A DNA stretch of 64,000 nucleotides from Streptomyces sp. NBC_01275 (GTDB lineage Bacteria > Actinomycetota > Actinomycetes > Streptomycetales > Streptomycetaceae): contig NZ_JAPEOZ010000001.1 of NCBI RefSeq assembly GCF_026340655.1, positions 2,170,001-2,234,000 on the forward strand, read 5' to 3'. Position numbers and translations under genes: made by a program. Shown piece by piece: positions 17,172-25,124 of this stretch. The notes beneath the pieces were generated by a model. That model saw only the letters and a list, made by a program, of their open reading frames with translations, searched no databases and had not been told where the DNA came from. Each line of letters begins with the position of its first letter. Position 1 is the stretch's first letter.

Positions 17172-17593
17172 GATGCGTCAGACGCCGACCCGGACGCGTC
17201 GGGCTCGTGGGCGCTGCGGGCGGCGAGCAGCTGTGGAAGGTGGGTCGCGCTCCAGGCGCGGGCCGCGTCGAGGAGGGGGACGAGAGTACGGCCGAGAGGG
17301 GTGAGGGCGTATTCGACTCGAGGCGGGTTCTCGTCATACGCCGTACGGGTCAGCAGACCGTCGCGTTCCATCGCGCGAAGGGTCTCGCTGAGGACCTTGG
17401 CGGTGATGGCCCTGAGCGGGACGCGCAGTTCGGTGAAGCGGCGCGGGCCGCCCTCAAGACAGCGGATGACCATGCCGGTCCACTTGTCACCGACGCGAAA
17501 GGGCATCGCCGACGACGGGCAGACGGGGTCGAACAGGTCGGGGTCGAGCGGAGCGGGCTGTGCACCGTCGGTACGGGCCGGCACGTCGGTCAT
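17096..17593 (-). CDS. HxlR-family transcriptional regulator
   Basis: A 165-residue winged-helix regulator. The HxlR core spans about residues 24-125: CPSSAMPFRVGDKWTGMVIRCLEGGPRRFTELRVPLRAITAKVLSETLRAMERDGLLTRTAY and VEYALTPLGRTLVPLLDA. The family's usual N-terminal Cys is present in CPSS. The C-terminal 40 residues, Ser/Asp-rich, are translated from the overlap with the next gene and look unselected. It diverges from an NAD(P)-binding protein gene at 17694, a common arrangement in which HxlR proteins sense quinones or electrophiles and control the oxidoreductase. Confidence 0.9.
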   Translation of the reverse strand: MTDVPARTDGAQPAPLDPDLFDPVCPSSAMPFRVGDKWTGMVIRCLEGGPRRFTELRVPLRAITAKVLSETLRAMERDGLLTRTAYDENPPRVEYALTPLGRTLVPLLDAARAWSATHLPQLLAARSAHEPDASGSASDASWAVCDSKRSPGNGSATSSPSDCST

Positions 17594-17612
17594 CCGCCGA
17601 GGTTAGCGCCGA

Positions 17613-17625
17613 TACCGTTGCGGTA
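17613..17625. promoter_or_regulatory. Candidate HxlR operator
   Basis: TACCG-TTG-CGGTA is a perfect inverted repeat in the 100-base divergent interval between the HxlR gene (start 17593) and the oxidoreductase (start 17694). It is nested in a wider GGTTA...TAACC pair (17601-17628). The location fits regulation of both genes. Confidence 0.45.
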
Positions 17626-17693
17626 ACCGGCCCCCCGGCTCCTAACGTCCGGGGCGGGCGCCGAAATCCGGTGCCCGAAAAAGGGGGTTGGCC

Positions 17694-18410
17694 ATGGCTG
17701 GGATCGTCGTCCTCGGAGCCGGCGGACGGGCCGGGCGAGCAGTGACGGCGGAGGCGCGCCGACGCGGGCTGACCGTGACGGCCGCGGTACGGGACCCGGA
17801 GCGGTACGCGGGACTCGGGGCGCCCGGCGTCACGGTGGTCCGCGGTGACGTCCTCGACCGCCGGTCGGTCGAGGACGTCGCGGGCGGCCACATCGCCGCG
17901 GTGCAGGCGGTGTCCCCGTTCAGCGGGCCGGAACAGGGGTTCGCCACGCTCGACCCGGCCTTCTTCGTGAAAGCCGCGGACGCGCTGCTCGACGGACTGG
18001 CGGACGCGCGGGTACGGCGGCTCGTCGCCGTGGGACTGTTCGCGAACCTGCTGGGACCGGACGGACGGCCGGTCATGGACGATCCGACGGCGTTCCCGCC
18101 GGAGATACGGCCGTTCGCCCTGGCGCACACGGCAGGTCTCGCCCGGCTGCGGAAAGCAGGGAACGGTGACGTCGACTGGGTGATGCTCACACCCGGCGGC
18201 GGACTGGAAGCGGACGGCCCACGCACCGGACGCCACCGATTCGGCGACGAGCGGATGCCCGACGGGATCCCCGGGCTGTCGTACGCGGACCTCGCGGCAG
18301 CGGTACTGGACGAGATCGAGAAGCCGACACTGCACCGCACGCGGGTGTCGGTGTACGGCCCCAGAAGGAAGGAGAAGGAGAAGGCACAGGAGAACGCGAA
18401 GGCCACGTAG
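17694..18410 (+). CDS. NAD(P)-binding SDR/NmrA-like protein
   Basis: A 238-residue atypical short-chain dehydrogenase or NAD(P)H-binding epimerase-like protein. The N-terminal dinucleotide loop GAGGRAGRAV follows the first strand IVVLGAG, and RDPERYAGLG and VRGDVLDRRSVEDVAG complete the Rossmann pattern. It lacks an obvious YxxxK catalytic pair, as do NmrA-like sensors. ATG 17694 is six bases after AAGGGGG; an earlier TTG in frame is less likely. Divergent pairing with HxlR suggests a role in reductive detoxification. The C-terminus is a Lys/Glu-rich tail. Confidence 0.85.
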   Translation: MAGIVVLGAGGRAGRAVTAEARRRGLTVTAAVRDPERYAGLGAPGVTVVRGDVLDRRSVEDVAGGHIAAVQAVSPFSGPEQGFATLDPAFFVKAADALLDGLADARVRRLVAVGLFANLLGPDGRPVMDDPTAFPPEIRPFALAHTAGLARLRKAGNGDVDWVMLTPGGGLEADGPRTGRHRFGDERMPDGIPGLSYADLAAAVLDEIEKPTLHRTRVSVYGPRRKEKEKAQENAKAT

Positions 18411-18441
18411 TGACGCCCCCACCAGGGGGAATGAAGCCTCT

Positions 18442-19338
18442 ATGACAGCCCTGGCAACTCCCCCGCACCGTACCGAGCTTCTCGTCGTCCAACCGCTTCG
18501 GCGCAGGCACTGCGCGGGATGCCGTCGTGGGCCGATGCGGATGCTGGTCCAGGAGGACGGAGGACCGCGCTGCCTCGACTGCGCCGATCTCGGACACCTG
18601 GTGTTCCTGCCGCGCGGCGACACCGCGCTGACGCGCAGGTCGCGGGAGGAGAGCACGCTGTCCGCGGTGGTGCTGCGGTTCAACCGGCGCAAGGGGCGGT
18701 ACGAGCGGCAGGGCGTCCTCGTCGAGGAGGCGGGGCTCGCCCGGGCCGAGGAACGGTGCCTGGCGGACGCCGAGGCACGGCGGCGGCGCCGGGTCCGGGA
18801 CGCCCGGCGGCGGGCCGCGGAGGACCTGCGGTTCGCGGAGGCGTTCGCGACGGAGATCCTGCGGCTCTTTCCCGGCTGCCCGGGAGACCGGGCACGCGCG
18901 ATCGCCGCTCACGCCTCGGCGCGCGGCAGCGGGCGGGTGGGACGCAGCGCGGCCGGGCGGGCGCTGTCCGAAGGGGCGGTCGTCTCCGCGGTCGTGGCGT
19001 CCGTACGGCACCTGGACACGCCGTACGACGCACTGCTGATGAGCGGGGTGCCCCGGCACGAGGCGAGACGGCGGATCGCGGCGGAGGTGGAGGGGCGGGT
19101 GCGGGGGTGGCGGGAGGGGCGGGGTGGGGGGAGGGGGGGAGGGGGCCCGCCCCCCCCTAGGACAGCCCCCATGGCCAGGCCCATAGGCAGGCCCATAGGC
19201 CAGGCCCCCAGGCAGGACACTCCTCCCCAGGACAGCCCTCCAGGACAGCCCTCCAGGACAGCCCCACAGACGCCCGAGCATGTCCCCGTGAGCCATGGCC
19301 ATGGTCACCGATCATGTCCGGCGTTTCACTTGAGGTGA
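18442..19338 (+). CDS. DUF2293 domain protein
   Basis: A 298-residue protein. The N-terminus has two CxxC pairs (HCAGCRRGP and RCLDCADLG, about residues 24-50), suggesting a zinc ribbon. Residues about 115-225 match the DUF2293 pattern (FAEAFATEILRLFPGCPGDRARAIAAHASARGSGRVGRSAAGRAL and ALLMSGVPRHEARRRIAAEVE). The last 70 residues are Gly/Pro/Arg-rich and encoded by short tandem duplications, so they look recently expanded. Function is unknown; the basic charge and zinc-like pairs are compatible with nucleic-acid binding. Confidence 0.8.
   Translation: MTALATPPHRTELLVVQPLRRRHCAGCRRGPMRMLVQEDGGPRCLDCADLGHLVFLPRGDTALTRRSREESTLSAVVLRFNRRKGRYERQGVLVEEAGLARAEERCLADAEARRRRRVRDARRRAAEDLRFAEAFATEILRLFPGCPGDRARAIAAHASARGSGRVGRSAAGRALSEGAVVSAVVASVRHLDTPYDALLMSGVPRHEARRRIAAEVEGRVRGWREGRGGGRGGGGPPPPRTAPMARPIGRPIGQAPRQDTPPQDSPPGQPSRTAPQTPEHVPVSHGHGHRSCPAFHLR
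19168..19266. repeat. Short tandem duplications in the DUF2293 gene
   Basis: Two families lie next to each other: CCATAGGCAGGC-type units at about 19170-19215 and three TCCAGGACAGCCC-type units at about 19225-19266. They encode the Pro/Gln-rich C-terminal tail and are likely length-variable. Confidence 0.65.
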
Positions 19339-19388
19339 CGGGCCGTACCCGGCAGGATCTCCGCTCTACACGGGGAGTTGACGTAGTC

Positions 19389-19868
19389 ATGATCGATGGA
19401 CCGTATCTGGTGCTCGCGCTGGTGGGCGCACTGGCGACGGGGCTGATGGCCGGGGTCTTCTGCGCCTTCTCGCTGCTGGTCATGCGGGGCCTGGCCGCGC
19501 TGCCGCCCGCGCAGGGCGTCGCGGTGATGAACGCGATCAACACCTCGGCGATGACGCCGGCGTTCATGGTCCTCTTCCTGGGCTCGGCGGTGGTGTGCGC
19601 GGTGATCGCGGTGGTGACGTTCGTGCTGTGGCCGGACGACGGGACGGTTCACCTGCTGCTGGGCAGCGCGCTGTATCTGTTCGGTTCGTTCGGTGTGACC
19701 GTGGTGGCGAACGTGCCGCGCAACGACACGCTGATGAAGCTGGAGCCGGGCACGCCGGAGGCCGCCGCGTACTGGCCGACGTATGTGCGGGAGTGGACGA
19801 GGTGGAACCACGTGCGGGCGGTCGCGTCCGCGACCGCGTCGATCGTGTACGTCCTCGCCCTGATCTGA
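19389..19868 (+). CDS. DUF1772 (anthrone-oxygenase-like) membrane protein
   Basis: A 159-residue membrane protein with four predicted spans: LVLALVGALATGLMAGVFCAF, MVLFLGSAVVCAVIAVVTFVL, LLLGSALYLFGSFGVTVVANV and a C-terminal VASATASIVYVLALI. The motif NVPRNDTLMKL and WTRWNHVRAVAS are typical of DUF1772. Some family members are anthrone oxygenases, but most are uncharacterised. The start at 19389 is taken from the first hydrophobic span; GGGGAG lies about 12 bases upstream. Confidence 0.85.
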   Translation: MIDGPYLVLALVGALATGLMAGVFCAFSLLVMRGLAALPPAQGVAVMNAINTSAMTPAFMVLFLGSAVVCAVIAVVTFVLWPDDGTVHLLLGSALYLFGSFGVTVVANVPRNDTLMKLEPGTPEAAAYWPTYVREWTRWNHVRAVASATASIVYVLALI

Positions 19869-20023
19869 GCGGACGGACCGGAGTGAGCACGGACGGAAAA
19901 GAGCACGGACGGGAGAAAGCGCTGTCCGCCCGCTCTGCGTGTGTGGCCGACGGGACGTATCGTGGCCGAAAGAGTGCCGCCCGATGACGCACGGCCTGTC
20001 GCACGTAGGCAAGGAAGACGGCC

Positions 20024-21511
20024 ATGGCCGATCCCAAGGGATTCATGACCACGCCTCGCCGGGACTGGCCCCGCAGGCCCGTCGAAGAGCGGGTCCGGGA
20101 CTGGGACGAGGTGTACGTCCCCGGGGCGCTGCTGCCCCTCATCAGCAAGCAGGCCGACCGCTGCATGGACTGCGGCATACCGTTCTGCCATGACGCCTGT
20201 CCGCTGGGGAACCTGATCCCCGAGTGGAACGATCTGGTGTCGCGGGAGGACTGGCGGGCGGCGAGCGACCGGTTGCACGCGACGAACAACTTCCCTGAGT
20301 TCACCGGGCGGTTGTGTCCGGCGCCGTGCGAGGCGGGCTGTGTGCTCGCCATCAACCAGCCGGCCGTCACGATCAAGAACGTCGAGGTCGCCATCGCGGA
20401 CCGGGCCTGGGCGGACGGGTTCGCGCCGCCGCGGCCGCCGGACCGGCTCTCCGGGAAGACGGTGGCGGTGATCGGCTCCGGACCCACCGGACTGGCCGCG
20501 GCGCAGCAGCTGACCCGTGCCGGGCACACGGTCGCCGTCTACGAGAAGGACGACCGGATCGGCGGCCTGATGCGGTACGGCATTCCCGAGTTCAAGCTGG
20601 AGAAGCGCCATCTGGAGCGGCGGATCGAGCAGATGCGGGCGGAGGGCACGAAGTTCCGTACGTCGACGACGATCGGGCGGGATGTCATGGCCGCGGATCT
20701 GCGGACCCGCTACGACGCCGTGGTGATCGCCACGGGGGCCACCGAGTGGCGGGAACTGCACGTTCCGGGGCGGGAGTTGACCGGTATCCATCAGGCGATG
20801 GAGTACCTGCCGCTGGCCAACCGGGTGTGCGAGGGGGATCTGGAGTCCTCCCCGATGTCGGCCGCCGGACGGCACGTCGTCATCGTCGGCGGCGGTGACA
20901 CGGGAGCGGACTGTCTGGGCACGGCGGTGCGGGAAGGCGCCGCGTCCGTGACCCAGCTGGACATCTATGCGCAGCCCGGCGCGGAGCGCGACGAGGACGT
21001 GGACCCCTGGCCGACGTATCCGAAGCTCTATCGGCTGTCGGCGGCGCACGAGGAGGCGCGTGACCTGGAGTCCGCGCCGGCGGCGGACGCGGACGCGCGC
21101 CTGTTCGCGGCGTCCACGCTCCGTTTCACCGGCGACGAGAGCGGGCATGTGCGGTCGCTGCATCTCGTCGAGGTCGACGCGCGGCGGCGGCCGGTGGCGG
21201 ACACCGGCCGGGCGCTGCCCGCCGACCTCGTGCTGCTCGCCCTCGGCTTCTCCGGGCCCGACCGGGAGGACGGGCTCGTGGAGCAGCTCGGGCTGGCGCT
21301 GGATCCGCGCGGCACGATCGCCCGGGACGGCGGCTTCGCGACGAACGTCCCCGGGGTGTTCGCCGCGGGGGACGCGGCGCGCGGGCAGTCGTTGATCGTC
21401 TGGGCGATCGCGGAGGGGCGGGCGGTGGCGGCGGCCGTCGACCGTCATCTGACGGGGAGTTCCCGACTGCCGACGCCGATCGGGCCGTACGACCGTCCCA
21501 TGACCGTGTAG
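20024..21511 (+). CDS. gltD: Glutamate synthase small-subunit-type oxidoreductase
   Basis: A 495-residue FAD/Fe-S protein of the GltD family, which passes electrons from NADPH to the large subunit of glutamate synthase. N-terminal cysteines C47, C50, C55 and C59, with C98, C102 and C106, form the two Fe-S cluster sites. The FAD-binding [17 protein letters not shown] is at about residue 146, and the NADPH-binding [15 protein letters not shown] at about 286. The ATG follows AAGGA. No gltB large-subunit gene lies within the window, so this may be a second, orphan copy serving another partner. Confidence 0.9.
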   Translation: MADPKGFMTTPRRDWPRRPVEERVRDWDEVYVPGALLPLISKQADRCMDCGIPFCHDACPLGNLIPEWNDLVSREDWRAASDRLHATNNFPEFTGRLCPAPCEAGCVLAINQPAVTIKNVEVAIADRAWADGFAPPRPPDRLSGKTVAVIGSGPTGLAAAQQLTRAGHTVAVYEKDDRIGGLMRYGIPEFKLEKRHLERRIEQMRAEGTKFRTSTTIGRDVMAADLRTRYDAVVIATGATEWRELHVPGRELTGIHQAMEYLPLANRVCEGDLESSPMSAAGRHVVIVGGGDTGADCLGTAVREGAASVTQLDIYAQPGAERDEDVDPWPTYPKLYRLSAAHEEARDLESAPAADADARLFAASTLRFTGDESGHVRSLHLVEVDARRRPVADTGRALPADLVLLALGFSGPDREDGLVEQLGLALDPRGTIARDGGFATNVPGVFAAGDAARGQSLIVWAIAEGRAVAAAVDRHLTGSSRLPTPIGPYDRPMTV

Positions 21512-21519
21512 GAGACATG

Positions 21520-21639
21520 GAGGCCCGGGTTCACCAAGGCGAGGAGGCGCGGGTTCACCCAGGCGAGGAGGCCCGGGTTCACCCAGACATGGAGGCCCGG
21601 GTTCGCCCAGGCGAGGAGGCCCGGATCCGCAGAGGCCGG
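21520..21639. repeat. Five tandem 24-bp repeats after gltD
   Basis: Units start at 21520, 21544, 21568, 21592 and 21616, each built on GAGGCCCGGGTTCACCCAGG with changes in the last eight bases; the fifth is degenerate. They begin nine bases after the gltD stop. One plus frame from ATG 21517 would read an eight-residue repeat (EEARVHPG), but there is no other support for translation. Confidence 0.85.
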
Positions 21640-21666
21640 AGGCCCGCGGAGACCCAGGGCCTGCGT

Positions 21667-22251
21667 TCAGCGGCGTTCGTCCGTCCCTGCGACCTTCCCC
21701 GTCGCCAGGGCCACCCGGTTCCAGGTGTTGATCGTGCAGATCAGGGCCAGCACCTGGGCCAGTTCCTGGTCGTCGAAGCGGGCGGCGGCCTCGGCGTAGA
21801 CGTCGTCGGGGACTCCCGCGTCGGCCACCAGGGTGACCGCTTCCGTCAGGGCCAGGGCGGCCTGTTCCTTCTCGGTGAAGAAGTGGCGGGCCTCGCGCCA
21901 GACGGCGACGAGGTGCAGCCGGTCCTCGCTCTCGCCGGCCTTGCGGGCGTCGCCCGTGTGCATGTGCAGGCAGTAGGCGCAGTGGTTGAGGTGCGAGGCG
22001 CGGATCTGGATCAGTTCGACGAGGGCCGGGTCGAGGCCCTCGCGTGCGGCGGCGTCGAAGCCGATGAGGGCGCGGAAGGCCTTCCTGGCGGACTTCCCGA
22101 AGTCCAGCCGGGTCCGCGCGGCCTCGGCGGCGGCGATCGCCGCGGCGGGAGCGGCGGTCGTAGCAGCAGTCGCAGAAGTCGCAGAAGCGGTCGTAGCAGC
22201 GGCGTTCGTCGTGTCGATCGTGTTCGTCGTGTCGATCGTGTTCGTCGTCAT
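21667..22251 (-). CDS. AhpD-like carboxymuconolactone decarboxylase-family protein
   Basis: A 194-residue protein. The AhpD core holds the redox pair in HCAYCLHMHTGDARKAGES (about residues 98-116), the CxxC plus His arrangement of peroxidase-reductase AhpD proteins, and the C-terminal NTWNRVALATG. The first 45 residues are Thr/Ala-rich, opening MTTNTIDTTNTIDTTN from an 18-bp tandem repeat, and are probably disordered. The ribosome site is only one base from this ATG, so a TTG nine bases upstream or a leaderless start is possible. It diverges from a MocR regulator 48 bases away and is its likely target. Confidence 0.85.
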   Translation of the reverse strand: MTTNTIDTTNTIDTTNAAATTASATSATAATTAAPAAAIAAAEAARTRLDFGKSARKAFRALIGFDAAAREGLDPALVELIQIRASHLNHCAYCLHMHTGDARKAGESEDRLHLVAVWREARHFFTEKEQAALALTEAVTLVADAGVPDDVYAEAAARFDDQELAQVLALICTINTWNRVALATGKVAGTDERR

Positions 22252-22298
22252 GTCCTTCAACCTACGGGCCTGAAAGACCCCCTGTAGGGTGCATTTCC

Positions 22299-23753
22299 AT
22301 GGTGGAATCGTGGGTCAATTCCGCGGAGCGGATCGGTGTCGATCTGCATCTGGAGCGTCTGGAGCTGTCTGGACCCGGGGGGCGTCGGGCCGCGCTCATC
22401 CGGGCGTTGCGGGAGGCGGTGCGCGACGGGCGGCTCGCTGCGGGTACGCGACTGCCGCCGTACCGGTCGCTCGCCGCCGACCTCAGCGTCGCCCGCAACA
22501 CGGTCGCCGACGCGTACGCCGAACTCGTCGCGGAGGGCTGGCTGACCGCCCGTCAAGGCTCTGGTACACGGGTCGCCGAGCGGGCCGAACCGCTGCGCCC
22601 CGCCGACCGTGTCCCCGTAAAGGCGCCTCTACGCGCGCGTGGCCCGCTGCATGACCTGAGGCAGGGCACTCCGGACGCGTCGGCGTTCCCTCGGGCGGCC
22701 TGGCTGGCCTCCTACCGGCGGGCTCTGCAGCAGGCGCCGAACGAGGTGTTCGGGCCGGGCGACCCGGCCGGGCGCCGTGAACTGCGCGAGGCGCTGACCG
22801 AGTATCTGGCACGCGTGCGTGGGGTGCGCACCGAGCCGGAGCGGATCGTGATCTGTTCGGGCGTCGCCCATGCGCTGCGGCTGCTGTTCGGCCAGGGCCT
22901 GGCCGGCGGTGGAACGTCTGGCGTACTGAGCGGTCCGCTCGCTGTGGAGGCGTACGGGCTGGGTTTCCACCGTGAGCTGCTGACGGCCGCGGGGGTGCGG
23001 ACGCGTCCGCTGCCTCTGGACGAGGAGGGGGCGTGCGTCGAGCGGTTGGGGCGTGAGCGGGCCGTGCTGCTCACGCCCGCGCACCAGTTCCCGACCGGTG
23101 GTCCGCTGCACGCGTCCCGCAGGACCGCCGTGATCGACTGGGCACGCGCGCGTGGCGCGGTGGTGCTGGAGGACGACTACGACGGGGAGTTCCGCTACGA
23201 CCGCAAGCCCGTCGGCGCCGTCCAGGGACTCGACCCCGAGCGGGTGATCTACCTGGGCTCGGTCAGCAAGAGTCTGTCGCCGGCGCTGCGGCTGGGGTGG
23301 ATGGTGCTGCCGGAGCGGTACGTCGGTGGCGTCCTCGCGGCCAAGGGCGAGCGGGAGGCGTGGGCGAGCGTCCCTGACCAGCTGGGGCTGGCCGACTTCC
23401 TCGTGTCCGGGGCGTACGACCGTCACGTACGGCGGATGCGGCAGCGCTACCGGGGTCGGCGGGACCGGTTGGTCGGGGTGTTGGCCGCGCAGGCACCGCA
23501 CATCGAGGTCACCGGGGTCGCGGCCGGGCTGCACGCGGTGCTGCGGCTGCCGCCGGGCACCGAGCGGTCCGCGGTCAAGGCGGCGGTCTGGCACGGGGTG
23601 GCGCTGGACGGGCTCGCGGAGTTCCGGCATCCGCAGGCGCGGGAGGCGGACATGGCGGTGGGCGACGGGCTCGTGGTCGGTTACGCGACGCCGTCGGAGC
23701 ACGCTTACGGGGCGGCGCTGGAGGCGCTGTGCGCCGTACTGCCACCGCGGTAG
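22299..23753 (+). CDS. MocR/PdxR-type GntR regulator with aminotransferase domain
   Basis: A 484-residue regulator. The N-terminal GntR winged helix (about residues 28-95) includes AALIRALREAVRDGRLAAGTRLPPYRSLAADLSVARNTVADAYAELVAEGWL. The rest is a fold-type I aminotransferase-like domain with VLEDDYDGEFRYDR and the PLP-lysine region YLGSVSKSLSPALRLGWM. MocR proteins sense PLP or aminated ligands and often control a divergent gene. TAGGGT ends eight bases before the ATG and no ribosome site is seen, so the mRNA may be leaderless. Confidence 0.92.
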   Translation: MVESWVNSAERIGVDLHLERLELSGPGGRRAALIRALREAVRDGRLAAGTRLPPYRSLAADLSVARNTVADAYAELVAEGWLTARQGSGTRVAERAEPLRPADRVPVKAPLRARGPLHDLRQGTPDASAFPRAAWLASYRRALQQAPNEVFGPGDPAGRRELREALTEYLARVRGVRTEPERIVICSGVAHALRLLFGQGLAGGGTSGVLSGPLAVEAYGLGFHRELLTAAGVRTRPLPLDEEGACVERLGRERAVLLTPAHQFPTGGPLHASRRTAVIDWARARGAVVLEDDYDGEFRYDRKPVGAVQGLDPERVIYLGSVSKSLSPALRLGWMVLPERYVGGVLAAKGEREAWASVPDQLGLADFLVSGAYDRHVRRMRQRYRGRRDRLVGVLAAQAPHIEVTGVAAGLHAVLRLPPGTERSAVKAAVWHGVALDGLAEFRHPQAREADMAVGDGLVVGYATPSEHAYGAALEALCAVLPPR

Positions 23754-23871
23754 GCCGTCGCGGTAGGCCACAGCGGTGACAGCGGTGGGGGCCGCAGCGG
23801 TGGGCCGCCGCGCGTCCCCGTACGGCCGATATACGGCGGTGCTCGGCGTCCGGTGTCGTCGCACAAGCACC

Positions 23872-23902
23872 GTGGGCCGCCCCCGGACAAGGGGCGGCCC
23901 AC
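23872..23902. terminator. Bidirectional hairpin terminator
   Basis: GTGGGCCGCCCC (23872-23883) pairs perfectly with GGGGCGGCCCAC (23891-23902) around a 7-base loop. It lies between the convergent MocR gene and DUF574 methyltransferase gene. Confidence 0.85.
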
Positions 23903-23934
23903 AGCACCTGTGATCCCGGCTTGCGGCTCGCGGC

Positions 23935-24747
23935 TTACGGCTTACGCCCCACCGCCCCGTAGCCCGGGATGACGCCGTCGTCCTGTCCGGGGACCGGTTC
24001 GCCGAGTTCGGGGTGCCAGTCGGGCACCACCGTGACTCCCGGTTCGACCAGGTCGAGGCCGTCGAAGAAGCTGGCTATCTCCTCGCGGGAGCGCAGGGCG
24101 AGGGTGACGCCCGCGGCCTTGAGCTTCTCCGTGGCCGCCGCGGACTCCTCCGGGGAGAAGTCGGCGGTGGCGTGGGTCATCGTCAGGTAGCTGCCCGAGG
24201 GGAGTTCGGCGAGCAGCCGGCCGACGAGTTCGTGCGCGCCGTCCTCGTCGGAGACGAAGTGCAGCAGGGCGACGAGTGACAGGGCCACCGGCCGGTCGAA
24301 GTCCAGGATCTTCCTGGCCCCCTCGACGATGGCGGCCGGGTCGCGGACGTCCGCCTGCAGGTACTCCGTGACGCCCTCGGGCGTGCTGCGCAGCAGGGCG
24401 GCCGCGTGGGCCAGGACGATCGGGTCGTTGTCGCAGTAGACCACGCGCGCGTGGGGCTCGATCTGCTGGGCGACCTGATGCAGGTTGGGCTCGGTGGGGA
24501 TGCCCGTGCCGATGTCCAGGAACTGCTGGACACCGTTGTCGGCGAGCCAGCGGGTCGCCCGGTGCATGAAGGCGCGGTTGACTCGTGCCATCACCGGTAC
24601 GCGTGGGTCGAGGGCGAGCATCTGGCGGCCCATGGCCTCGTCGACGGGGTAGTTGTCCTTGCCGCCGAGGTACCAGTCGTACATGCGTGCGGGATGGGGC
24701 TTGCTGGTGTCGATCTCGACGGCGGGTGCGGAGTCCAGCCCGGTCAT
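23935..24747 (-). CDS. DUF574 SAM-dependent methyltransferase
   Basis: A 270-residue actinobacterial methyltransferase of the SAV2177/DUF574 family. The family opening IDTSKPHPARMYDWYLGGKDNYPVDEAMG is present, followed by the SAM-binding FLDIGTGIPTEPNLHQVAQ and VVYCDNDPIVLAHA. The ATG at 24747 is seven bases after GGAG. Streptomyces genomes carry many copies, often next to DUF397/XRE genes as here; substrates are unknown. The upstream region is locally AT-rich (GATTAACT near 24770), a likely promoter. Confidence 0.92.
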   Translation of the reverse strand: MTGLDSAPAVEIDTSKPHPARMYDWYLGGKDNYPVDEAMGRQMLALDPRVPVMARVNRAFMHRATRWLADNGVQQFLDIGTGIPTEPNLHQVAQQIEPHARVVYCDNDPIVLAHAAALLRSTPEGVTEYLQADVRDPAAIVEGARKILDFDRPVALSLVALLHFVSDEDGAHELVGRLLAELPSGSYLTMTHATADFSPEESAAATEKLKAAGVTLALRSREEIASFFDGLDLVEPGVTVVPDWHPELGEPVPGQDDGVIPGYGAVGRKP

Positions 24748-24869
24748 GAAGCACTCCGTAAGACGCAAGAGTTAATCAATTCAGCACCAAATTAAGGAAG
24801 TTGAGCGAGAGAAGGGCAAGGGGAGGGGAGGGCAAGGGGAAGACGGTCGCCCCAGGAGGGACGGTCACC

Positions 24870-25124
24870 TCATGACAGCAGGAAGTCCGCCTCCCCCGCC
24901 TTGGCCCCCTCGATGAAGGCCGTCATCTCGTCGGTGGTGTAGATCAGCGCCGGACCGTCCGGGTCGGTGGACTGGCGGACGGCGATCCGGCCGTCGGCGA
25001 GCTTCATCGCCTCCAGGCAGTTCCCGCCGTTGCCGCCGCTCCACGGCTTGTGCCAGCCTTCGCTGCCCAAGTCCCGCGCGGGCATGCCGTTGTAGACCCG
25101 TTTGCGCGGCTTGATGCGATCCAT
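24870..25124 (-). CDS. DUF397 small protein
   Basis: An 84-residue protein with the DUF397 pattern: GWHKPWSGGNGGNCLEAMKLADGRIAVRQSTDPDGPALIYTTDEMTAFIEG in separate segments, i.e. W-K-S-G-N-C, then AVRxSxDPDGP. The ATG abuts the stop of the XRE gene (TGA-ATG) and uses AAGGAG inside it, so the two are coupled. In WhiJ-like loci these small proteins act as partners of the adjacent DNA-binding protein; in some they form antitoxin-like pairs. Confidence 0.92.
   Translation of the reverse strand: MDRIKPRKRVYNGMPARDLGSEGWHKPWSGGNGGNCLEAMKLADGRIAVRQSTDPDGPALIYTTDEMTAFIEGAKAGEADFLLS

Noticed and set aside
21517..22287. Plus-strand frame starting MEARVHQGEEARVHPGEE
   Set aside because: The apparent protein comes from the 24-bp tandem array and then the antisense of the AhpD-like gene; no ribosome site or family.
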